Assembly: GCA_003550325.1 (NCBI GenBank)
Contig: QKWP01000637.1
Location: 143,404 to 207,403, forward strand
Direction: 5' to 3'
DNA: 64,000 nt
Source of the DNA: Gigaspora rosea
Taxonomy: Eukaryota > Glomeromycota > Glomeromycetes > Diversisporales > Gigasporaceae
Below are positions 11,291 to 23,520 of the stretch, piece by piece. Under the pieces are notes generated by a model. The model worked only from the letters and a program-made list of their open reading frames with translations. It was not told the origin of the DNA and made no database searches. Position 1 is the stretch's first letter. Every line of letters starts with the position of its first letter. The translations under genes and the position numbers were made by a program.

Positions 11291-11804
11291 TTTTTATTTA
11301 TTTTTTTTTTTTAAGGTGAGGCCGTGCCTCGAAGACTTTATTATTAAGTATATGTTTGTATATATTATGTGACACAATATTATACTATATTAAGTACAAG
11401 AGACTCAGACATTCTTGACTATCTGTGACCTAAACCTACCAGAGCTTTCCATACCCCATTTTCTGTATAACCTGGATTTTTGGACTACTCCCTATTTTGT
11501 TATTCTGCTATTTACTATATTCCCTGCTTCTTTCATATTGCCGATTCTATACTTCCAAGTAGGTGCAGGGGCCTTGCCCAGATGATCGTAACCTCACGGT
11601 TACTTCCTAAACCTTGGTGTCCTGAAATTACCCATGCGCTGGTGGGGGCACAAGCTAAGCTTTGCCCACTACTCTCAGTAATCTATCGTATATTACTGCA
11701 GATATGCTATCTGGATTGGTTAGCAGATACTTCCCCTAAAGGTAGGTGAGCACCGGCTGTGTTGCGTAACTGGCCCGAGTAAGAACCATCCCTATCTTCA
11801 GCAA
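11291..11804 (-). mobile_element. 3' tail of a non-LTR retroelement (LINE or SINE), minus orientation
   Basis: On the complement the segment ends in an AATAAAGTC-TTCGAGGCACGGCC block and then a poly(A) tract, seen as T-runs near 11287-11312. The segment is more GC-rich than its surroundings. TTCACTTTATTT (11281-11292) and TTTACTTTATTT (11805-11816) flank it, differing at one base, and look like a target duplication that overlaps the poly(T). It could be a 5'-truncated LINE or a SINE. No protein domain is recognisable. Confidence 0.55.
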
Positions 11805-12384
11805 TTTACTTTATTTCTAACAACAATTTTTTAAACAGCTTGCTAATAAAAAAACAACTTACTGTCAAGTACATGAACCTAAACAAAAGACTTTTTTTAA
11901 TGATATTAGACCAATGGCTAAATATTTATATATATTACGAGTTGGTGTAATTTTTAAAAGGCCTATGTGCCGTGATCTGCATGAAATTATATATATGTAA
12001 CACTGGTCGAAATTTTTTAATATGATAGGCCGATATTGAGAAGATTATAGGCAATATGTAACAAACCAAACATTATAAAATCGGGTAAAAGATATTCGAC
12101 TAATTAATATAACCATATAAATATCTGCTATTCAATATCTTGTTGACATATTAATTTTTTAAAATATAAACCAAAAAAAGGCCAATATTATTAAGGTTGA
12201 TATAACAACTAAATATTGGCTTACGATATAAACTAATATTCTAATGAACAACTACATTATAAGAAGATATAATACTAAGTAGTTAAACCGCTAATTATAA
12301 TCAAAATCTATACCGATATTTTATTATTTTACGTTGATATATAACGATAAATTAGTGATATTATATACTTCTTAATGATATATT

Positions 12385-14673
12385 ACCGATTCTATTAATT
12401 TATTTTTTTAAACTAAATTTAAGCCGATATTTGGTTGATTGATTTATTTTTCTATTTTCGTTTTCTGATATATTTCTGATTATACACATTAATAGAAGAT
12501 ATTTTACTGAATTTATTAATTATCTCTATTAATCTTTAATTTAGACAGATGGGCAATGATATATAACGATATTTTTATGATATTATACATTACGCAAAGA
12601 TATTTAACAGATTCTATTAATTTATTTTTTTAAACTAAATTTAAGCCGATATTTGGTTGATTGATTTATTTTTCTATTTTCGTTTTCTGATATATTTCTG
12701 ATTATACACATTAATAGAAGATATTTTACTGAATTTATTAATTATCTCTATTAATCTTTAATTTAGACAGATGGGCAATGATATATAACGATATTTTTAT
12801 GATATTATACATTACGCAAAGATATTTAACAGATTCTATTAATTTATTTTTTTAAACTAAATTTAAGCCGATATTTGGTTGATTGATTTATTTTTCTATT
12901 TTCGTTTTCTGATATATTTCTGATTATACACATTAATAGAAGATATTTTACTGAATTTATTAATTATCTCTATTAATCTTTAATTTAGACAGATGGGCAA
13001 TGATATATAACGATATTTTTATGATATTATACATTACGCAAAGATATTTAACAGATTCTATTAATTTATTTTTTTAAACTAAATTTAAGCCGATATTTGG
13101 TTGATTGATTTATTTTTCTATTTTCGTTTTCTGATATATTTCTGATTATACACATTAATAGAAGATATTTTACTGAATTTATTAATTATCTCTATTAATC
13201 TTTAATTTAGACAGATAGGCAATGATATATAACGATATTTTTATGATATTATACATTACGCAAAGATATTTAACAGATTCTATTAATTTATTTTTTTAAA
13301 CTAAATTTAAGCCGATATTTGGTTGATTGATTTATTTTTCTATTTTCGTTTTCTGATATATTTCTGATTATACACATTAATAGAAGATATTTTACTGAAT
13401 TTATTAATTATCTCTATTAATCTTTAATTTAGACAGATGGGCAATGATATATAACGATATTTTTATGATATTATACATTACGCAAAGATATTTAACAGAT
13501 TCTATTAATTTATTTTTTTAAACTAAATTTAAGCCGATATTTGGTTGATTGATTTATTTTTCTATTTTCGTTTTCTGATATATTTCTGATTATACACATT
13601 AATAGAAGATATTTTACTGAATTTATTAATTATCTCTATTAATCTTTAATTTAGACAGATGGGCAATGATATATAACGATATTTTTATGATATTATACAT
13701 TACGCAAAGATATTTAACAGATTCTATTAATTTATTTTTTTAAACTAAATTTAAGCCGATATTTGGTTGATTGATTTATTTTTCTATTTTCGTTTTCTGA
13801 TATATTTCTGATTATACACATTAATAGAAGATATTTTACTGAATTTATTAATTATCTCTATTAATCTTTAATTTAGACAGATGGGCAATGATATATAACG
13901 ATATTTTTATGATATTATACATTACGCAAAGATATTTAACAGATTCTATTAATTTATTTTTTTAAACTAAATTTAAGCCGATATTTGGTTGATTGATTTA
14001 TTTTTCTATTTTCGTTTTCTGATATATTTCTGATTATACACATTAATAGAAGATATTTTACTGAATTTATTAATTATCTCTATTAATCTTTAATTTAGAC
14101 AGATGGGCAATGATATATAACGATATTTTTATGATATTATACATTACGCAAAGATATTTAACAGATTCTATTAATTTATTTTTTTAAACTAAATTTAAGC
14201 CGATATTTGGTTGATTGATTTATTTTTCTATTTTCGTTTTCTGATATATTTCTGATTATACACATTAATAGAAGATATTTTACTGAATTTATTAATTATC
14301 TCTATTAATCTTTAATTTAGACAGATGGGCAATGATATATAACGATATTTTTATGATATTATACATTACGCAAAGATATTTAACAGATTCTATTAATTTA
14401 TTTTTTTAAACTAAATTTAAGCCGATATTTGGTTGATTGATTTATTTTTCTATTTTCGTTTTCTGATATATTTCTGATTATACACATTAATAGAAGATAT
14501 TTTACTGAATTTATTAATTATCTCTATTAATCTTTAATTTAGACAGATAGGCAATGATATATAATGATATTTTTATGATATTATACATTATGCAAAGATA
14601 TTTAACAGATTCTATTAATTTATTTTTTTAAACTAAATTTAAGCCGATATTTGGTTGATTGATTTATTTTTCT
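12385..14673. repeat. 222-bp satellite array, about 10 copies
   Basis: The landmark TAAACTAAATTTAAGCCG recurs with an exact period of 222 bases, at 12409, 12631, 12853 and so on to 14629. Inner units are almost identical; the outermost ones differ by several bases. Each unit carries GCCGATATTT, the same kind of motif as in the element's other subterminal arrays. There are no spacers and no coding frame. It lies wholly inside the CACTG-terminal element. Confidence 0.95.
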
Positions 14674-16815
14674 AACATTCTCCCGGACTTATTTTCGAAT
14701 TCCATGAGAATGTTCGAATTGTTCGTTGAATGCTTTGTGTCTTCGAAGTAAGTGACACGATTAATCATTAATATAAATTTTTCGCGGTTCTGATTCCTAG
14801 TTTCGGTCACAAGTTATAGTCGGTCACGATTATAGTACTAGTCACTACGTTACACTAGAAGATCATGTGTAATATTAAAATTAAAAAATTTTTCCGGTTT
14901 ATACCTCTTTTTTTTTCTTTATATATATAGGGCATCGAACTTAGAACTATCGTTGTTTTAAGAGTTCATAGACTTCTTCGTCGTAGACGGTGTAAAGGTC
15001 TTCGTTGGTTATTCATTTCAGTGTCGACATTTTTTGGTGTTTTCTTTTGCATTTGGACTTTTTTAGTTCGTCGTTGGTGTTGTTTTACATTGTCGAGGTA
15101 GGTGTTGTTTTTTTTAGTATTCGTCCTTTTCTCTATTATATTGCTACAAAGTTTTTCATCTACGTAGTTCTTTGTTCTTTAGGTTTCGTTTCGGCATTCT
15201 TCTTGACATTAATTTGTGGGGTTTTCGATCGTTCGACTTTTCGTGGATTCGGTTACTTAGAGTAGCTTCGTGGGTTTTGGTCCGATTCTTTATTGGTACA
15301 AGGTGGTTGTGGTCTTATAAAAATATTATTCTGTTAAATAATTATTTCGCTAGATGTTGGACGTTTTCTTGGGTTCGAATTTATGCATTGGTTTGCTAAT
15401 TCAATATAACAATCAGGGGTTCCTGGTCCAAATTTAGGCCTTAGTCCTTTATTCTTCATTCGTAGTGTCTTGGTGCTTGAACCTTATACTAGGATGATGA
15501 GAAGCACTTGTCGTTGAATCAGGGTTGGAGTCGCAGTACTTAGCAAGATCTTCATTAGGACCTTTTCTAGGTCTAAAACTTAGCACTGGGCCTTTTGATA
15601 ATGTTGGAGATTCTTCTTGCGTTTTGGTCGACTTTGAGATAAATATAGGTTTTTGCTCATTGATTTGTATTTTGCATAAATAATACTAAAATATAATCTT
15701 TTTTTTAATGATCGACTTAATTTCCTTTGTCTTGGCTGTTCACATTATTTTGGAAGTCTTTGAAATGGTACCACACTACTTTCTTTGGGCTCCGGTTTTG
15801 AAAGATAAGTATAAATCTTCATTCATTTCTTCTCTTGTTTTTATTTGGATATGCTTCTAACTAATTCTTGGTCTTGCTTTTCAGATTCGGGACTCTTTAA
15901 TTAATTCTTTATTGGTCTTGATCGAAGGTACTAGCAGATTGAATTTATCGAATCTTTTGAGGCAAGGGTCGTCGAATTAGAATTAGTGACAGTGAATCTT
16001 GGAAAAAGAGAATTTTTGGTCAGGTTCTTCTCTTGTTCCCCTCATAACGATGATGGTAAAATTTCCATTTTTTGTACAAGGGTCAGGACATCTTTTTGTG
16101 TGAACTTTTTTTTTTGTAAATTTTCTTATGTGTGTATAATTTCTTTATCACACTAAGTATCATTGACTGGTATTTCTTTTGAGTACTATGTTCTTGGGAT
16201 TGGTGGTATAGGTTAGACCCAGCTGGTATGTACTTGACCGATTAGAAGTTTGGGTCAGGAAAGTTGCTGTTGTAACCAACTTGCCGGTGTTATATAGATT
16301 GTCCAGATATCAGATAAGTATTTGTTATTTTCTTTATTTTCTTTTTTTTTATTTGGGATATTATTTTAACTAATTCTTTCTTTTCTTGTTTTAGGAATTA
16401 GGTTCTTTTATTGATCAACTTTTTTAGGGTTAAAAAAGGGTCTTGAGTATAGAATTCGATTCAGATTCTTTGTTCTATTTGTAACAATGATGCTAGAGTT
16501 CTGTCCTCTTTCATTTGAAGAAATGGGACGTGTCTTTTCACTTAAAACTTTCTTTTTTTTTTTCTATAGAGCGAATTCAGTTCAGCGAAGTATGTAGTGA
16601 AGCCATGATCTCAAAACTTGGAATGGGTTAAGATTTTGGAACCAAGGGTAGTGTAATTGGAATTTCAGCAATCTTGGAATGTTTAGGACTTTGGTAGATT
16701 CGCAATCTTGCTGGATTTCAAAATTTTGTAAATTTGGAATGTATTAGGACCGAATTCTTAGTAAAGTTGGATATCGTACATTGTCAGAAAGGTTTTCAAT
16801 TTAGGATTAGGGAGC
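14674..16815. other. Decayed interior of the second CACTG-terminal element
   Basis: Plus-strand frames here are Phe/Val-rich and look like antisense noise. The complement of 15449-15660 stays open for about 65 codons (Ser/Thr/Pro-rich, including SFRPRKGPNED) but has no start codon. Two segments (about 15806-15885 and 16318-16395) look like plus-strand introns, with GTAT donors, a CTAACTAATTC branch-like site and a T-rich AG acceptor. No product can be assigned. Confidence 0.35.
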
Positions 16816-16899
16816 GGGTTGAAAGTAAAAAAGGAAAAAAGGACGCAAAAAAAAAATATGATAAAAAGAAAGCAAAAAGATCGAAAAGAAGATGATAAA
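16816..16899 (+). pseudogene. Remnant of the 3' end of the 650-aa gene
   Basis: This matches the Lys-rich C-terminal codons of the gene ending at 4582, including AAGATCGAAAAGAAG, and continues into the homologous 3' untranslated and subterminal DNA. Upstream exons are missing. Only about 28 codons remain. Confidence 0.7.
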
Positions 16900-17043
16900 T
16901 TAGTTTTTTATTATATGTATTTGTTATTGTGTTTTTTAATTTTAAAATAGCGTTTTTATCAGAATATAACAATAATTAATATATAATCAGTAAAATAATA
17001 TAAATATCAGCCAATCGGCCCATGTGTATATAAATGTAATTAG

Positions 17044-17892
17044 CAGGGTTGGCATGAATAGAATTCGGACAATGGAAATCTGTCCGATATCCATTGTCCG
17101 AATGTCCGATTAAAAGCAATGGACATAGGATTGGACATAAGATAACTTCAGTTAATCACGTGATATTAAATCACTTCATATGATTAGTCATTTAATTTAA
17201 TATGTGACAATTAACCAACAGAATTGCCAACAAAGATTTTAGTCAATCGTAATAATAAAAGAGTTTCTTATACCACTTTTATTTATTAAACGTTGTGTTA
17301 TAGAACTTCATAAATAAAGCTATACTTTATTAATGAACCAACTCTTTTCAGCAAAATAATCGCATACCTATGTTTATTATATTATATAGTTCTTGTGTTG
17401 ATTTCCAAATTATATGTTAATGATCTTAAATAAAGCCATCCTTTGAAAGATTAATACGTATATATGTACGATAATATGAGGCGCAATTTTTTTTTTATAA
17501 TAATCATTATGTGTTACGATTAATTAAATGAAGGATGGTTCAATCCGTTTAAGTTTTGTTGTCCAAGTTTAGAAACATTTCATGTATCGGCTGGTGGGAA
17601 ATTAGATTTTTTTTTCTATGAATGTTTTGAACAGATGGCAAAAAGTTTCTATTTAAACCATATACATATATGTTTTCAAACACTAAATTGATCTATATAA
17701 ATCAATTTTTTATATAGTTTTCGCCTTGGCCATGTGCAAATGTGCAAATCAGCATCGGACATATCATCGGACATTGGAAAANCCAGTGACAACCATAGCT
17801 GCGCCACATCGTTCATCGGAATTGCATAGGAAAATTCAGAAATGTCCGATGTCCAATAAAAAACCACCGGATATATAGCTTGCACAACCCTG
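17044..17892. mobile_element. 849-bp non-autonomous hAT-like element with 8-bp target duplication
   Basis: GTAATTAG stands on both sides (17036-17043 and 17893-17900). The ends are CAGGGTTGGCATG and TGCACAACCCTG. Subterminal TGTCCGAT/ATCGGACA motifs repeat near both ends, as in hAT elements. The homologous stretch of the first element near 4720 lacks this DNA, giving a paralogous empty site. A single unresolved base lies at 17782. The 69-codon minus-strand frame within has no recognisable domain. Confidence 0.85.
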
Positions 17893-17933
17893 GTAATTAG
17901 TAGTTAAATAGCAATTGTACAAATATTATCAAC

Positions 17934-18026
17934 TATCGCCTTTGGCGATAGCAGACCAATAGACTATAGACTTTAAAATTCAGTTTAAGCCTATAGCCTA
18001 TCGGTCTGCTATCACCAAAAGCAATA
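17934..18026. repeat. 29-bp inverted repeat (subterminal), copy B
   Basis: Arms at 17934-17962 and 17998-18026 correspond to 4767-4859, with a few C-to-T and G-to-A differences. Confidence 0.8.
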
Positions 18027-18141
18027 TTTTATTAATAATAAAAAGATGATATATAATATCGGTAAAATATACTTTAAATTTTAAGAACCGATTACTATGA
18101 GTTTTTTAAATATATAACTAATCATATTAAAAATTGCTAAC

Positions 18142-18243
18142 TATCGGCCAAATATTATTCAAATATCAGCCAAATCTTATTCAATATCGGCCAAATATTA
18201 TTCAAATATCGGCCAGATATTATTCAAATATCGACCAAATTGT
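18142..18243. repeat. Short tandem array of ATCGGCCAAATATTATTC-like units, copy B
   Basis: Homologous to 4975-5077 but more diverged (GGCC changed to AGCC, GGCCAG or GACC in some units). Confidence 0.75.
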
Positions 18244-18627
18244 TCTAAAGAATAAAGATGATATGTTAAAGACTAATTAATTATTCAAAAATTTAACCAA
18301 TATATCATTACAATATCGTATAAATTATGAAAAAAATTTTGTAAAATAGCCAATACAATATCTTCTTATGATTTATCTAATTGTGAATTTATCACCAAAA
18401 TATCAATCTAAATATCTGCCTTGTATCTTCTTTATAATTTCACTAATCTTCATATGGATATATGAATATTTTTTACCGACTTATAACCGATATGCAACAA
18501 ATTTTCTTAAATTAGCAGTCTATCGGCCTATTTTGATCCCCTATCAATCTGCATCATATTGGCCTGCAATCTTCATAGCCGATTTTTAGATGAAATTAGG
18601 TAATATTTTTGATTTCGACCAGTGTAA

Positions 18628-19902
18628 CATGATACAAGATACCCTAAACTCTTAAAAATTTGCCAAATATTACAAAACAATGCGAAAAGATCACAAAGTA
18701 TGCAAAATATTACCTCCTACGACCCCAAAGGGTGCCAATTTGCATTTTTTTATTTGGTCTATTTCGCAATATTTCAAAATAATAACCGTAATATTACCGT
18801 AATATAATGTAATAAATTATATAATATACCATATTAATCGTAAGATTTTTGTAATATTATGGGCTATAATATTTTATGTAAGATTATGCATATATAATTA
18901 GCTAATGTATATTCAAAAATATTCATGATTTTTTAAAGTTTATTAAAAGTTTAAAAAATCACTAAGTTTTTTATCTGATACTGTATATTGATCCAAATTT
19001 GATGATTTTTATATTAGAATTGTAATTTTCCTTTCTATTGTCTTTATTAAAATCCAAGTAAGATTAATATAATAAAAAATTTTAAAAAACTTATTTGAAT
19101 TTTTTTTTGTAATCTTAACTGCAATTCTATTGCCCAATTTAAGTATAGCAATAATATGATTTTTTAAAATCATTATATTTTAAAAAATTTTTAGTAGAGT
19201 ATTTAGTACTTTCATATAGCATGTGGACAAAATTGATTGGTTAAATAAATAAACTAGTTTGTTAGTATAGCAAAACTTACATTTTTGATACTCCTGTATT
19301 TACTTTTTTGATATATCTAAATGTATTCCAAAAATTTATTACTTTTTTGAAGATCACTAAAGTCTTGTACCAATGTGATTTTTGAAATTTTAGTTATAAT
19401 TAGGGTTAGATTTAGTTTACTATTAAAAAAGAATACATATATAGGTAAAATTGTCTTTTCTATGTTTTATTAATGTACCAAAAATGGGTTTAAACTATTG
19501 TTTTATATTTTTGTATTTTTGACTTCTTCACATAAATAAAATTTTATGATTCTAATTGGCTAATCTATATATAAAAATTATATAGGTACAAGGCTTTAGT
19601 AGACCATTTTTTAAAATATGATGATTTTAAAAAAGTTACATGACCACTACACTTAAATCAGCCAATAGAATTTGAAGTAAGTTTACAAAAAAATTGTTTT
19701 TTTAATAAATTTTTTATTATATCAACCTTATTTAAATTTTAGTAAGAATTGTAAAAAAAAAAATTACAATTCTAATAGTAATAAGATCATCAAAATTAGC
19801 ATATATGCCAATTTATAAAGTTGGACCTTTTTTAAGATCTCCAAATTAGATCATTTAGGACCCCAATTTTTATTAATAAAAATACCAAATTTAAGAATTT
19901 AA
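18628..19902. other. AT-rich intergenic DNA, no supported gene
   Basis: A/T-rich DNA with several short blocks that recur elsewhere in the window (for example 19280-19340 resembles the complement of 33985-34060). It is repeat-derived rather than genic. Confidence 0.4.
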
Positions 19903-19946
19903 AAATACTGGTACTTTTGATAATAGATAGATGAACAGAGCAATAG

Positions 19947-22900
19947 TTGGAAGGTCTCAAGGGATGGATAAAAGTAATAGAAAAGAAAATGGTCTCTGAA
20001 CAAAAAATAGAACAAGAAAAAAGAATAAGAGAAAATATCGAAAGAAGGTTTGGAACGATAGGGCAGGAAAACAAAAAAATGCTCAACAGCATACTGGAAA
20101 AATCAAGGAATAAAATAGAAATAGAAAGAATACTTACAATACCAGACAACAAAACAGGAAAAAGAGGGCTTGTACACAAACCTGACAAAGTTAAAAAAGC
20201 AGTTGATGAGTATTTTACGAAATAGTTTATGGAGAGGCCACAGGTCCTAAAGAAGAAAAAAGAAAAATAGGATAAAGAATATACCTCACAAGTATATATT
20301 TAACAAGAATGGTACAATGGTATCTTCGACAAAATTGAGGAAAAAGAATGGAAAGAAATGCTCCAAAAGACCTCTAATAGCTCCGCGCCAGGATTATCTA
20401 ACATAGATTATACAATTCTGAAAAACTTGGTAAAAGAGCCACTAAGCTCCTTCTAGATCTTCTAAACACAATTCTAAATGAAGAGGAAATGCCAAAGAAA
20501 TGGAAAATTGGGATGATATTCCCAATCCCAAAAATAGCAAAGTGGGACCTGCAGCTCAAAAATCTAGCCCGATTATGCTGCTGGAAGCAGCAAAAAAAGA
20601 ACTTATAAGAATTATTCAAAGAAGACTAAGTGATATTATCATATTACACAAAATTTTGCGAGGACCAAATTTCGCTAGGCTACAAGGAAAATGCACTCAG
20701 GATCCAATTCATATCATGAACGCCCTTATCGAAGCAGCAAAACAAGAAAATAAAGAAATATGGATAACTCTTATAGACATTAATAAAGCATTCGATGCTG
20801 TAGATCTCAAGAAGTTGCAATTAGCATTAAGAAGGATTAAAATCCCAGAGAAGTTAGAAAATTTTCTTATAAATATGTTCACAAATAGACAAATCAAAAT
20901 AATCACTAAGTTTGGTCTGACAAAAAGTTTTAGCCCAGAACAGGGAATAGACCAAGGGAAAGTAATCTCACCTTTTCTATGGAGAATTTACTTTGACCCG
21001 TTATTATGCAAACTTCACAAGTGTAAATAGGGAGCGAAAGCAAAATTAGAGTGGCCAATAGAAATAACCCAAGGAAAGAAAGAAAAAGAGGAAATTTGTG
21101 TGGCAGGCCTGGCATATACAGATGACATTGCTCTGATGGCAAACTCTAAAACAAGTATGCAAACCCTAGTTAACACTGCAGAATCCTTCTTTCGACTAAA
21201 CAACATTAAGATAAACGGAAAAAAATAGAATTATTAGTGATAAATGGAAAAAGCAAAATGGAAGAAAAAGCAATCTTTATTAAAGAAAGAAAAAAAATAT
21301 TAGCAAAAAAGAAAAAGGAATTAGTTCGATATCTCGGGGTCTGGCTGACAGCAGCAGATCCAAAAAGATCAATCAAGAAAAGACTTGAAATAGAAATTAA
21401 GCAAATGGCCAATCTGCTTAATAGGAAAAAAGTTTCAATTGAACATATAAGATATATAAATAATATGGTTATACTACCTAGAGCCAAATATAAGCTAAAT
21501 ACAGTAATTTTATCTAAGGAAGAATGTGACAAACTACACCAACCAATAATAAGGGTATCAAAGTGGAAAGCAGAACTGGCCTCAACTGCTTCAAATACCA
21601 TCCCACTACAAAGTGATATTTGGGAAATTAACTCTCTATAGTAGTGGTATATGGAGCATATGATCACAGAATGGGTGATAAGAATAAACAATCCAAACCT
21701 CGTAGGTGACCTCGCTAGAATAAGGCTCAGAGACGCTCAACTTCTATTAAGGTCCACAGTATCCATATGGACCTTAAATAGCAATGAAATTAAAAAAATC
21801 AAGTGGAAAAATAATCTGAATACAAGTATTTTATTAATGGCAAAGGATACAGATATTAGTATCCAAAATTTCAAATGGGAAAAAGACTGGACCATTAGCG
21901 CACATAGTGAAGCCAGCATAGAGATAAAAAGCCTATTATATAAGAAAGATCTTGAAAAAGGCACCTATGCACCTTGTGAATTGAACCTATGGTTCATTGA
22001 GCAGTTAATTACAAGACAGGATAATACAATGCTCACATGGCAACAAATTAAAAGGATTCGCGGATTAGAAACAAAAGGAAAAACACCTATATGGTTTAAA
22101 AAATTAGAAGAAACAATACTAGAAGACCAAACATCAAAGGAGTATATGCTCAACAGGAGGAGATAAACCCAAATCATGTCAAAAAAAAGAAAAATGTCAT
22201 ACAAAAGATCAAAAAAAAAAATGTGTGATTGGACAGAAGAAAAATAATACAGGATCATTCCTCGGCAAAGTGGAAAAACATTTCTAAATAAAAAGGTGCA
22301 CATTTTAGAATGTGAGGAAAACAAGGAGAATTTGGTACATGACAACTTATCGAGTTTAAGCATAACTCCTACAAGTAAGATTCTCAAAATGAGAAAAAAT
22401 GAAGTAGAAGACGTGAGTCCATAGATAAAGAGAAAAAACGAAGGAGGATAGGTTACAGCAATCAGTCTTAAACACCTCAAAAATATAATAGCCTCAGAAA
22501 AGAAGACTAGAGGAAAAAAGGAATTTGAAGTAGAACACGTAACTCTTGAAGAAAGTTGAGACGTATATCTAATTCAAAATTTAGTAAAAAATAGAGATAA
22601 ACAACAAGAACTCATACAGGCACTAGAGAAGAACCAGGTGTACAATGAAATAACCTACTATACCGATGGCTCACTCGGAGAAGGAGGTACAGAGAATCAC
22701 AAAGCAGGGTATGGAATAATTCAAGTAGATAGTAAGGGCACAATAGTTAAAGAACTTAAAGGCAGAATCCAAGGGTAGTTTTCTTCAACAAGATCAGAAC
22801 TTATAGCAATTCTGGAAGCAACTCTGATAACCCCAAGCAACAGCAAAATAGACATTTTTACTGACAGTCAAGCAGTGATCCACATAATTAAAAAAAGCCA

Positions 22901-23520
22901 GGAAATTAAAAGCACAAGAAGCTGGTGCAAAATTAAAAACCCGAGCATTCTAGGAACAATTGTTAAAATACTAGACACAAAGAATGTAGATTTACAACTT
23001 TACAAAGTAAAAGCAAATGTGGGAAATGTGCTAAATGACCTAGCGGATAGGGCAGCAAAGAAGGTGCACAAGAAAGAGAAATAATTTCGATCAATGTAAA
23101 TGAGATTCAGGGAATGGTGCTAAGACCTACCTGGAACAATATCACAATTAAAACCCGATCTGTAGCTTTCTCAAAACGCTTACACAAACTTTTCACAAAG
23201 TGGACTAGCTTTTCATGCAAAATACAAAGGACAGTATTCATCAAAAAAAAGCAGAAAATCAAGATTGGAAGATATTCTGTAATTTGTGGAAAAAGAAAAG
23301 AAAAGAAAAAGCATGTTCGTTCAAAGCGAATAAGAAATGGGGGTTCAGATTAAAGAGCTTAAGCAGTTTACTGCCCACACTAAGTCTACACAAAAGAAAC
23401 TGAGAAGACCTTTACCAAACAGCAATATGCAGAAAATGTAAAAAAAAAGAAGAGGATTTCGAGCACCTAACAACATGTGAAGTTGACGAAGTATTTTGGT
23501 CTGAAAAAGAAAAGTCGATA
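19947..23520 (+). pseudogene. LINE reverse transcriptase-RNase H polyprotein, degenerate, upstream part
   Basis: The frame from 19947 covers the region before the fingers. The frame at 20500-21030 carries the fingers and palm with LLEAAKKEL, IDINKAFDAV (first catalytic Asp) and GIDQGKVISPFLWRIYFDP. The next segment has AYTDDIALMANS, so the usual YADD box is YTDD. Thumb-like frames follow (21237-22166). RNase H lies at about 22640-23084 with YYTDGS, TRSELIAILEA, FTDSQAV and LNDLADRAAKK, and an in-frame stop near 22777. A C-x2-C-x8-H-x4-C knuckle is at about 23428-23480. Frameshifts lie near 20225, 20560 and 21030, so the copy is dead. Confidence 0.85.

Larger units (their letters stand above)
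12001..18624. mobile_element. Complete non-autonomous CACTG-terminal element with TAA target duplication
   Basis: The left end is CACTGGTCGAAAT and the right end ATTTCGACCAGTG, 13 bases complementary without mismatch, flanked by TAA at 11998-12000 and 18625-18627. The right 1.0 kb is homologous to 4497-5457 of the first element. The 6.6-kb interior holds a 222-bp satellite, T/G-rich DNA with short Ser/Thr-rich minus-strand frames, a remnant of the 650-aa gene and a hAT-type insertion. No intact gene remains, so mobility would need proteins supplied by a relative such as the first element. Confidence 0.7.

Noticed and set aside
12385..14673. Satellite as a gene with repeated domains
   Set aside because: Each unit has stops in all frames.
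15005..15399. Two overlapping plus-strand frames (86 and 75 codons)
   Set aside because: Phe/Val/Leu-rich and overlapping in different frames; likely antisense of a decayed coding region.
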